Shown here in pieces: positions 36,001-46,505 of a stretch of 64,000 nucleotides of DNA. The notes beneath the pieces were generated by a model that saw only the letters and a list, made by a program, of their open reading frames with translations, was not told where the DNA came from and did not search any database. The position numbers and the translations under genes were made by a program. Where the stretch lies: NCBI GenBank assembly GCA_013368315.1, contig JAACJM010000186.1, positions 62,001-126,000 of the forward strand. Reading direction: 5' to 3'. The stretch is from Tetrapyrgos nigripes (lineage: Eukaryota; Basidiomycota; Agaricomycetes; Agaricales; Campanellaceae). The first letter of the stretch is position 1. Each line of letters begins with the position of its first letter.

Positions 36001-37115
36001 GAATAGCATTTTCAATGTCCCCCAGCTTCCCGAGATGCTCAATTCGATGGGAAAAGGCATTCCCAAGGCCGTTGAGCCTGGCTGCTTTGTCTGCATGGCC
36101 ATCAGGGGTCAGATCAATGGCCTGATGCTTGAGATGAATAGAGTTTTCAATGTCCCCCAGCTCCCCAAGACACTGATATCGAAGGAAAAAGGCATTCCCA
36201 AGGTTGTTGAGCCTGGCTGCTTTGTCCACATGGCCATCAGGGGTCAGATCGACGGCCTGATGCTTGAGACGAATAGCATTTTCAATGTCCCCCAGCTCCC
36301 TGAGACACTCAAATCGACTCTCAAAGGCATTCCCGAGGTTGTTGAGCCTGGCTGCTTTGTGAGCATGGCCATCAGGGGTCAGATCAATAGCCTGACACTT
36401 GAAGCGAATAGCGTTTTCAATGTCCCCCAGCTCCCTGAGACGCTGATATCGAAGGAAAAAGGCATTCCCAAGGTTGTTGAGCCTGGCTGCTTTGTCAGCA
36501 TGGCCATCAGGAATGAGCTTAATTGCTGCCTCCATGAGTTGTACTGCACTTTCAATTTCGGCACAGTCTCCAGACTGTCGGAAATACTCCATCAGCTGCA
36601 CTGCAGAATTGTTCAACTCATAAACCTGTTCATATCAAGTCAGTTTGTGTATGGTTGATATCAAGACAACTGGAACATACCTTCATCTCCCAACCAGATA
36701 ACAGCTCAACCTCAGCCCTGGTCTCATAGAGCTGGGCTACTTGCTCATCAAACAACTCTGATGGAAAACTTGACAGAAACAAAGCTTGAACAAGCTCAGC
36801 CTGCTCCTCTACATCAATAGCCGTGTATTCATCAGAGCTGTCTTCAGTTGTCTATAATATAACTGTAAGTATGCTGGGAATTCCTTGACCAGATATTTAT
36901 ATACCTCAGCATTAGATTGTCCTAAAGACATGCTAATGGCCATCTCAAGCTCTGCAGCCTCATCTTTGTGGTAGTTGGGTGTAGGCTGAGCAAGTGCTCT
37001 GTCTGCCCCCTACAATAGTTAGATTAGACATGAGTATGTGATTGCAATGGGTACATACTACATCTGTAGCTGGATCTCCTGTTTGATCCTCCAATAGAAT
37101 ATTGGATTCTGACAT
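33019..37115 (-). CDS. UIM-TPR-CHAT caspase-like protease
   Basis: Exons: 37115-37059, 37009-36905, 36851-36681, 36625-33896, 33847-33019. The N-terminus carries two helices matching the ubiquitin-interacting motif (acidic, then L-x-x-A-x-x-x-S): DEAAELEMAISMSLGQ and EEQAELVQALFLSS. Next come thirteen copies of a 45-residue TPR-like unit (AARLNNLGNAF, then LGELGDIENAI, QAVDLTPDGH). The CHAT domain has HITWCATGALALLPLHAAGIYG, the catalytic His in VHLACHG and Cys in LSACQTAAG. CHAT domains are caspase/separase-fold cysteine peptidases. Three single-base frame changes are seen: +1 near 35805 and -1 near 35490 in the repeats, and an A-run near 33420 between His and Cys. These may be assembly errors; otherwise the product is truncated. 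Confidence 0.78.
34881..36510 (-). repeat. 135-bp tandem repeat array encoding the TPR units
   Basis: The marker TGGCCATCAG (one variant) recurs at 34881, 35016, 35151, 35286, 35421, 35555, 35690, 35826, 35961, 36096, 36231, 36366 and 36501. The spacing is 135 bases every time except 134 (35421-35555) and 136 (35690-35826), the two sites of frame change. Confidence 0.92.
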
Positions 37116-40100
37116 GTTGAATATTCTTCGACTGAGTTAGGCATACTGTCTGCAGACCACAAAACCCAATACTTACAACTCCCAAATGGATTTAATTAAA
37201 TCCAATGCTTTCAAACAACAATGAGGAAGAAATGTGGTCATGATGATCTGCCTCTGAACACAAGACAGGGAGGAGGGGAGTGGAGGAGGAGGAGGAGGAG
37301 GAGGGAGGATTGATTTGGTTGCGAGACCAAGCCACCGTTGAGTGATTGACTGAAAAACACAAGAAATTAGTGTATGTCCATAATCTCATACTGGATACTG
37401 ACGCACCAAGTAATTGGTTTTAAAATATAGCAAGAGATCAAGGGAAATATGCAGCAAAAAAGGGATCAGTGATTCGGTTAAACGGCAGAGGGTGGACGGC
37501 ATACGAATAGATGAAGTTGATATAGGTAAACTGAGGGTAGTGTAAAGAAACTGCGATTCAAGGACTTCTAGATACAACAGAGGATGGGTTTCACAGAGGA
37601 TAAATCATCGTTCAATAAAAGTGCCTGGGAGTGAGTACATATCTACACAACGCCGATACATATTAACATACCAGGGAAAATTGATCTCAGAGTATGACCA
37701 GAGCGCGTAGCAAGATTCAGCGAGGAAAGGATTCAAGAGGGCGAGTAAAACGATAGAGGAGGGCGGAGATATGGCTGAAATGGTGCGCTATAAGTAATTG
37801 CAGTGTACGGTGAAAGGTGTTGAAGAATAAGGCACGAACATAGTCGGAGTTGAAACAAAAATTGCAGTGTACGCTGAAAGGTGTTGAAGGATAAGGCACG
37901 AACACGGTCGGAGTTGAAACAAAATGATGTTTGAGATCCGTTGTTCTTCTGTGGGGCATCAACGAGTAGTGCATTTGAATTTCCGATATGTCCCACTGCA
38001 CTGCCGGTGCGAGTTGTATTCATCAATTTCATGCGAACGCTTCTACTACATTATTTATAGCAATTGGCTGTACACTGACCTTTTTTGATCTGTACGCAAC
38101 CGACAAGCGGGCTAGTCGTCTCTTTCTATGGCATTCACATGTACCATCTTGGGACCTGCAAGGCTTTCTTTCTGCTTTGCTAGAGTCCCTCTGGTCAAGC
38201 ATGTCTATTGGTTAGGTACCTCCGCTACTGAGATTCCGGGATCGTTGCATCGACTCTCGTGACCAATAAAAGATTCGAGAACCCTCGGACGAACAACATC
38301 TGATACAGCATCAGTTCCTGACACCGGCACTTGAAGTATTCATAGGCAGAACACCGATCATCGAAACACTCGGAGGTAGGACGTAGTAGCTCCGAAGAGG
38401 AATGCAACTTCAAGCTCGTTGTATATTCGATAATTCCATTCGGGGACCATTCTTTCCCTCGGCATCTACTATCAGAAAGCTACCGAGCCTGCAGTTGCGA
38501 GGATTTTCGACGACAAGTCTTCATTCCCTACTACCCGTCATCGTCACTCATATCCATTCGTTGTTTGTCTCGGTCTGGTTCTCGATATTCCCGTCGTATT
38601 TGGACTCGTTCTCGGTCTACGTCCCGTCGTCGAGGTGGGCTGGTTCTGCCTGTACAAAAAAACGCCAGCTCATCTCAGTATCATTAGGTCCTCCGGCAAC
38701 GACAAATCCCCACGTTCTGCGCATCCCCTCAAACCAAACCATCAAGACAATACCTCACTTGTGATGGAAGGTGGGTTTGGTAGAGTTGATTTGGATGAGG
38801 AGCTTTATTCGGGTGGAGAACGTAGTGAGCGAGGGGACGGTGAATAAGATTCGAGAATCGAGAGACAGAGGGAGATAGGAAAGAGACGGGGGACTTTGCT
38901 TGGATTAGATAATAGATTAGTGGGGATACGAGTGCGAGCCACAGCTAGAGTATGGGACTCGGACTCGGGACTCAGAGGGCTGAGGGGGATACTGGTCTCA
39001 GTATGGAGAACGTACGTGTACTCTTCTGTTCTTTATTTGTTCTTTCTCTTCAACGGCGTTCCCGCTCTTCATCGTTCTTTGAATTCTTGTTTATTCTTGT
39101 GCATTGCACACTGCCGATTCCTTCCCGAAGTACGATACAATATTTAGTCTAATTCCCTGCCTTCTACTTCCTTTGCTGAGTCTTCAAAGTCTGTTGAATC
39201 TTCCTCTCATTCTCATCGTCATCCTAATCCAGCGGCCACATGCGTCCAGGCTATGAGTATGACGGTGTCAACGAAATCCACAACAAAGAGGCAGAAGAAG
39301 CAAGAGATGATGCCGATGCCTATTATGCTAACGCAACCAACACGCCTACTATGAGGACCACACCAACGCATTTGCTTTTACGCCTCTTCACCGACATGCA
39401 TGATCAAGATTCAGAACCTCATCCCCCTGTGTACCCTCATTTTTTTCAAGCAATCTCGCGCGTCGTTGGAGGATATCAGGTGGTAATGCCGAGTGTTCTC
39501 TGGGAGGTTTTGGGGCAGAGTTTGGGATAGGAACTTTTGGATAAGTTAACGCAAATACATGTATGTCGATCTTAATCGATAATCAGAGGATGGTGGTGAC
39601 CATAAGAGCGGCCACGGTCACAACCTTACCCACGTGAGACTTTCAGTCATTATATCGGACGATGACAAGGGCATCTTCCAAGCTAGCGAGTGTGTACCAT
39701 ACAAACCTATAATTCGTCTCCGTTTTCCAATCGAAATCTATCTGACTGTCTTCCCCAATATAGAGCATACATACTCTCAAGATACACCGGTTCTCGCTCT
39801 TATTTAGGGCGTATGTCTTATGATCAACGTGAGTCTACTTCTGCCTCTATGAACCACCAACTCCTACTCCAACTCCTCATTCTAGTCCAGCAATTCGAGA
39901 CAAACCAACCATGACGTCAATGCCAACGTCAAAGCTAACACCGACGACAGTTTAGGACGAACCGAAGACGATACCGAAGCCAACACCCGCGACGATACGC
40001 ATGGGTTCGCTTTGGAAACCTCGAAGAGGCAATCTCATCCGAGCCGACGTAGGATTTAGGGAGATAGCTGTGAAAAGTAGGCAGAAAGGGAACAGGAGCA

Positions 40101-42685
40101 AGTCGTGGTCGGGGTTCCGGGTTGGGAATAGAGACAGAAATAGAGAGGGTTGAGGAAAGGAGGATGGAACAGAACTGGGACTGGGACGACGATGAGGGAC
40201 AAGACGATGAACACAATAGTGATCTCCATTTACTCTCCTCCTACCCTTTCCCGTCTTGAGGTATCCCGAGCTCTCTCTTATGCTTAACAAGAACCTCACC
40301 ATCACCTTCACCGTCGACATCAACCTCGCTGGATACTCACTGTTCCTTTCCCTGTCACTCTATCGGACCCATGGTGATGATTGCGTTCATTCTCCACCAT
40401 GTCACCACTACCATCACGGCATTACTCTCGTTGTTGTTCTCGGTCTCGATCTCTCGGTCTCGTTCCAGGGGTCTCACCGAGATGCCCGTCTTGTTGTCGG
40501 GTTCTCGTCAGCATGGGTCCAACTTACTCGGATTCTCGCGTGAGTTTGCATTTACTTCTACATCTATGAAGAGCCCCAATCTAATCTACGCTAAAGCTTG
40601 CTCTTCCCGATTTCTCCGCTGTTCTAGATCTTTTGACGGCGATGACAATCCCCACCCGTCTCATATTACCCACTCCCCTCAAAGCCAAATTGAAACCCCG
40701 TCTTGCCCATCAACAGGAGGGTTGACTCGGAGGAAGTTATGATGTTGCAATTTAGGAAGAGGTCCGAGGGACGGGAGAGAGGTGGAGATGCAATGGAAGG
40801 AGATAGGAAGGGGCCGGATTTCTGCTTGGATATGTAGATGATGACCAGTAGGAGTGCGAGGATAGACGAGACGATGCAAATACAGGGTGTTAATGCACGT
40901 GTATGCTTTCTTTCTTTATTTTAGCCTCAACCTCAACCTCAACCTCAACTCCAAGCTCGCTGTATACTCAATAAAGCCATTCCTTCCCTCGACATCTATC
41001 AGAAAGCTAACGAGTCGTATGAGCCGGTGATTTGCGAGCATTTGCTCGAGGACGAGTCTTCAACGCTTCATTCCCCACTACGTCTTCGTCTTCGTCTTCG
41101 TCTTCGTCACCCACCATGACCACCATATCCATCCGTTGTTCGTCTCGGTCTGGTTTTCGATGTTCCCGTCGCACTTGGACTTTGACTCTCGTTATCATTC
41201 TAAGTCCCGTCGTTGAAGTTGGTTGTCTGCTCGTACAAAAAACGCCAACTCTTCAACTCTTTCTCATCCAAACTCTCTTCCAAGACATCTTCCTACTGAC
41301 GGGTAACCCTAACACTTACACGCTACCGCTAAGGAGATCTCACCACTTCCGCGCCAACGAGCAACCAGTCTTTCAACGCAACTTCCACTTCAATCTCTCG
41401 CTGCCAGTACCCCTACGTGGTTGTATCCCAAACAAGACCACGCCAGGCTCGCTTTCACGATGATAACGAAACAGTGACCACGACCATACAAACTCATATT
41501 GCTGGATCCTGGGAGTGTCGAGCAGTTTGATTTGACGCTAAGGAAGGAACCTGGTATGATGGACAATTTGAGACCGATGATGACGCATATATGGTATCGT
41601 ATAAATTTTTCCTTTCGTCTTTCTCTGTTTGGTTTTTGTTTTTTTGTCTTCTGCGTTCATTCTCAATCGTCTGACCGAGTACCAGCAGGACGTCCTCAAC
41701 TATCAACTACTGCTACTAAAGATTATACAAGGCGGCGTGTGCTTCTGCGTCCAATTGCTTTGTTACACCCCAGCGCTTGGAGTTGCATAGCTTCGAGACT
41801 GTAATGACCGTACACTTCCTTTTAATAGGCTGGACAGAGTATGGTATATGAGGAGTCAGAATACGAGGTATGTTTTATTTATCCTTTCCTTGTAACTTGG
41901 GTTTCTTTCTTATTTCGTCTCATTTCGTTTCCTTCCCCATTACCCGACGGCTTTCTGCGCTTCATCCCAATTATCCCATCTTTTTCTCGTATGTTCTTTT
42001 CTCTTTCAGCGACTTCACCTTCACCTACTCTACTTGGTTTACTTGTTTCCCTCTCTTCCTCTCTCTTCTCTCTTACAACGATGATACTATGCTAATGCTA
42101 TGTCATAGTCACCGACGAATCAAGACGTGATTAGTAGGGAAGTTAAGGAGATTGGGGATGATACGTTTCCAGAGCATTTGGCGAAGTTTATCAGGTGAGT
42201 TTGTTGCTACGGTTTTTCTCGAGGATTGAAGATGTTGATGTGCACGGTCTGGTACTGCAGATAAGAAAGTCGTCATGGATGAGTTGTTGAATATTTTTTG
42301 GCCAGTGTGAAGATACGGTGAGACTTCATATGTACTACACTCCTGTTATAAGAGATCACCGAGAGAGTGGGGAACTCCCTGTAGTTATGGCAAGGGATAC
42401 CTTGTGGATCATGGCAGTGGATAAGCTGGCTGCCCATGATTTTGTCAGCGCTATTAATATGGAAAGCAATGACCGATAGTCACTTGGAGTACACAGACGC
42501 AATTGTTAGCGTTCGGATATCGTTCAAGCTCAGGAGCCCGACTGAGCTTAAGCTGCAGTTCTGTGTGATTAGTTTACATACTACCTCTAGCCTGAATTAG
42601 AATCTATACCGTTCCTCAAGGGGGAGGCGGCTAAAAATTTTTTTACATCCACTCAGAAAAATTTTTAGTGACCTCACTAGACCCC
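37116..42685. other. 5.6-kb region of unassigned, internally duplicated sequence
   Basis: No confident gene. A (GGA)n run lies near 37280. A 64-bp tandem duplication sits at about 37798-37920. About 270 bp at 38408-38680 recur, diverged, at 40948-41260. Open stretches (for example 39240-39530, a plausible acidic peptide; 40371-40742; 41840-42095) show no domain. A reading DVISREVKEIGDDTFPEHL near 42120-42180 looks protein-like and may be the last exon of a decayed gene. (CTTCGT)n lies near 41084. An A5T7 motif resembling that at 8.6 and 9.0 kb is at about 42630. Confidence 0.4.
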
Positions 42686-44178
42686 CGCCAGGTCTTTCAG
42701 TTGACCGAACAGAAATCGTCGCCACGACACTCGTCATCTCTCAGACGTGCTCATTCTGGCGAAAGACGGCACTAGGCATCCCGGAACTCTGGTCGGATCT
42801 ATCCCTCAAGATAGCCATTAAACAGCCTGACACCACAGGGGATTTGGTGAATACCTATCTTCAAAGATCAGGTCCCTCATTGCTTTCATTCGCCATCAGC
42901 GCTGAGGACACAGATTTGATTAACCCTTTCTGCTTCCGCTGCTTGTGGCCTATTCTGCGATCCCTGTTCGACGATAGCGATCGCTGGCAAAGCGCTTCTT
43001 TCCGTTTTAATAGGGAGTTTCTCATGCATGTGGACCGGTTACTTCAACACAAAGCCGATTCTCCCCTCCCCGGTTACGCCAAGCTGAAGGCTCTGTCGAT
43101 TGTGTCAGACCTTGGGTATGTTTCCGACTCCAGAGCCTTCTTCGGCATCTGGGAACGCGCGCCATTGCTCCAGTCTTTGAAAATTAACACCTTTGACTCT
43201 TTTACTCAGGTTCTCAACGCCTCAGACAGTCTTTCGGACTGTTTGCAGACGCCATTTTTTCGAACTGCATCTGGCTTGTCCGTGTTAGATGTGATTCAGC
43301 TACTTATGAATCACCCATCTTTGGAAGAATTCAACTTCAACATCGAGGATTCGAGAGACAGCTATAACTTCTACTATCTCCCCTCTCCATTTTCTCACTC
43401 GAGACTTCGATCGTTCACATGCGAAGTCGTTTCCTCCAATATTGTTTGCAACCTCCTATCATGCTTCACTCTTCCCTCCTTGACCACCCTCGCCCTTCGC
43501 CTTCCACCTTTACCATTTGAAGATGGTTTAAGAACAATCTCATCAAGTAACACGCTGAAAGATATGATTCAGCGTTCCGGGTGTTGTCTCCAGGTTCTAA
43601 AGCTTGGTGGTGGGCCTTTTACCGCTGCCGAAGAACTGGTCGAAATACTCACCCTCACCCCCACTGTTACTTTCTTTGAGCTTGATGCCGAAGAATATAT
43701 TCAGCTTCTCACACCGATTTTTTTTCAAAGTCTCACCATCGTAGAGGACGATCCGACTACAGACAGCCCACTCGCACCCAAAGTGCTTCCAAAGCTGGAA
43801 TGCTTTCGGCTTCGGTTCTTCGAGGATCCTTTCCCGTTTGAGAATTTGCCCCAATTTGATCCACTACCAAATCCGCCTCTCCCAGAAGCCATCTTGTCAT
43901 TGGTCACTTCACGACGTACATTACCGGCTAACTCTCCCATCGCCAAGCTGGCGCGTTTCGATCTGTATGTGTCCTTCAGAACCGACAACATTGGCCGTGA
44001 ATGGGTTGAATCGTTCAGGTCCAATGTAGAACTCCATTTGCGTGCGCTTGAAAAGGATCATCATGTTTGGAAATGTCTTTGTACATTGATGAGGAGAAAG
44101 AGGGGGAACAGGAGGAGGAGGGGGAGGGGGAGGGGGAGGAAGAGGATGATGAAGAGGATGAGTGGTGACCAGGTGTAA
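42686..44178 (+). pseudogene. 3' part of an F-box gene lacking its start
   Basis: Homology to the copy at 56393-57816 starts abruptly with CGCCAGG at 42686 (PGLSVDRTEIVATTLVISQTC, the second half of the F-box) and runs to the end. The body is open over 490 codons: LWSDLSLKIAIKQPDTTGDL, QRSGCCLQVLKLGGGPF, ILSLVTSRRTLPANSPIAKL. No ATG starts it. Near 44060 the frame differs from the relative and ends in a basic Arg/Gly-rich tail from a GGA repeat. With its front half at 32.4 kb this makes one gene split by about 10.1 kb. Confidence 0.8.
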
Positions 44179-45006
44179 ATGTTCATGTCTCCCAGTACGA
44201 TGACAGTAGCGCCATCTTAGGGTAAGGCTCTAAATTCTTCTCGTCCTTCACAATTCATGCACTCACCCAACTCTTCCTTGATTTTCAATCAGGTAAGTTT
44301 TCTTTAGTAGCCTGTCTGAAGCAAGCGAGAAATGGGTCAAACAGGCAATACCCCGCGGGGTGAAGTCCTGTTTGCGTGCTCCTCAAAGAGACGGTCTGGA
44401 TTTATACACAAGAATTTCTGTTGGTGACAAATATAAAAGGCTGGATCTGGAATTGGGTGGAGGGCTTTTGGAGTATCTCCGAGGTTAGTACTTTTTGGTA
44501 TGCTACTGAAAAGTAGTGGAAACCAAGTGGAGACATTGTATCGTTCGCTTTTAGTATTACATCTTTCCATGGACTTGTCTCAACGTTCCTTGATGATGAG
44601 GACTATAAGTAGTACTTATGTATTTCCGGATTTTTCTTTGTTGTACGCACCTGCTTCAAGTTCACTGTCATCACAGTAATTTGCAAGTAGAATACCTCAT
44701 TATGTACCAATACAGCATACTTTGCAATGGCAAACCATCGCGGTCACTGTCAGTGCAAAGTTGGTGTAAAGTCAGTAAAAATATTTGACGCGTCTCAAAT
44801 ACGACCACTACTCCTCAAATACCAACCTAGGCGGGACACTTTCTGTATGAGCCGTACTTTTCATGTTTTTGATATACTCGTACTGATTATCCTAAAGTAA
44901 TGCCTAGGAATATTGCAACGGTAAAGCTTTCTTCGCTCCCTTCCGGGCGAGTTTGCAATCGAAGACACACCCAAATCCCAGTCAGCTACGAGCAGTTTTG
45001 CGACAT
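44179..45006. other. Intergenic, no gene recognised
   Basis: Homology with the 57.8-kb copy ends a few bases after the stop (GACCAGGTGTAAATGTT). Nothing else is recognised. Confidence 0.4.
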
Positions 45007-46129
45007 CTAGCCCTTCTTCAAACTCTCCCAAATCACGACTTCTACAAGTTCCAAGCCGGCAACCGTAACCTCAACGACAAGGAAGCCAGCTGTAAAATAA
45101 CTATCCATTCCAACTCCAGATCCAGTGGATGAAGGCACCATTCTCGCCATAGAAACCACCATGGCAGAATTCGTCCTGTCAGTCGTGCCAGTTGTGGAGA
45201 TGTAATGCTGGAGATGAGGTATCGCTTGACAGGCTGGCAGAAGGTGGTGCGTATTCCCTCCATCAGATGTACACGACATGTAGATTAAAATGCCCTCCCT
45301 TCTAGCCTGTTTAGCACTCGCATTGGATTTTCCAAACTCATTCTCTTTACAAAGCAAGACCCGCATGTACATGTGCAGGTTTTCGCAGAAAGCGATAGGA
45401 GCGTACATGTAGCACAACATGAGCTCTACTGCTACTCGGTCTGTTATCTGCAATGGACACTGAGCGTCATACTCTGTTCAGACTTCCTTTTCGTCAACTA
45501 TCGCTCTCCTCGGACTCGGACTTGGGCCGGCCTCGTAACCCTCTGTCTCGCCTTTTGTGCCCATATCCTCGTCCCATGAAATGGGCTGCGCGATAATTTG
45601 AAACCAAAGGAAGGCTTTGTAGCGGTCCTTATTCGGCCAACTATCGTCGTAGCTCTGCATCAAGAGTGTTTGGAAATACAGTCTCATATGTCTCAAGCGG
45701 AGATAAGCACGAATAATGAACGCGGGTTTGAAAGTGGTACTACGACGAAGGTCAACGAAGCTAGATTACAAGACGGACATCTGGCCTTCCGTAGTCAAAC
45801 CGGAGGGCAGACGGGATGTCTAGATAAGAAAATGGTGTAAAGGATGGGAATGTGGGTTTTTTCTTCGCTTTGCCTCGTTTCCAATCAGTTTTGGGTACAC
45901 TGCTGACGGTTATCACTTTCTGACTAGACCCGCACAATGATCGGCAAGCCTTCGAGTCACTACACGGAATAGAGGCTGAGTTTTTGGCTTCCTGTATTGA
46001 GTGCTCCTTCGTCAAGACGACGTCCAACGGTGTCCGAAGTCTGGATTCAACTTGCAGCACGAACCAGCGTCCAGGCCGTTGTCCGCTACTACGAGTCCAT
46101 TGATATGAGTAGCTAGCCGAGATTCTCAA
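45007..46129 (-). CDS. Possible gene of unknown function
   Basis: Two open stretches on the minus strand look protein-like: about 46129-45478 with interruptions (VESRLRTPLDVVLTKEHS; SYDDSWPNKDRYKAFLWFQI; PISWDEDMGTKG) and about 45442-45007 (ITDRVAVELMLCYMYAPIAF, ending VEVVIWESLKKG). A TTGCAG acceptor lies at about 45443, but the matching donor is unclear and I find no convincing start codon. It could be a gene with unread introns or a decayed one. Confidence 0.35.
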
Positions 46130-46505
46130 TCAAGACTCGGTCAAGACTCATCTTCACTCTTGACACGCCGACGTCGACTTTCCCATGAAGGCATTATTTC
46201 TCGAGGATTGCTCGGCCTGAGCTGATTGTTGGCCTCGCCAGTCCTGCATTGGTAGATGTGGCAGGAATGGAGTCTACCTGATAGGACCAGATTTGTGGCA
46301 TGGCTCAGAACAATGTCTGATCAGACTGAGAATGGGTTTGTGGGCCACAGTCATGTGGTCTAATTGTTCTGTCACCCACCATTGTTCAACATTTCGCGTC
46401 GTTCAACTTTAACCACAACCACCACGTACATCGAAACCTCCCAGCCCCTGGTATGTAGCGATTTGGTCACATTATTTGTTGCGATACTAAAACGTTTTCA
46501 CAGGA

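Noticed and set aside
34881..36510. CRISPR array
   Set aside because: Regular spacing, but the units are coding TPR repeats without spacers, in a eukaryote.
35798..36658. A 286-codon plus-strand open frame opposite the TPR repeats (and others at 34820-35754)
   Set aside because: It is the antisense shadow of the 135-bp repeats; a period divisible by three keeps a stop-free antisense frame open.
41030..41463. Serine-rich 143-codon frame as a gene
   Set aside because: The Ser run is a (CTTCGT)n microsatellite and the sequence is a diverged duplicate of 38.4 kb with no consistent frame between copies.
32554..42685. Helitron explanation for the 10-kb insertion (A|T-type left edge, a CTAG near the right edge after a small GTGA-CC-TCAC hairpin)
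   Set aside because: The left end does not begin TC, the right end is not followed by T, and extra bases lie between CTAG and the F-box sequence; no Rep/helicase frame is present.
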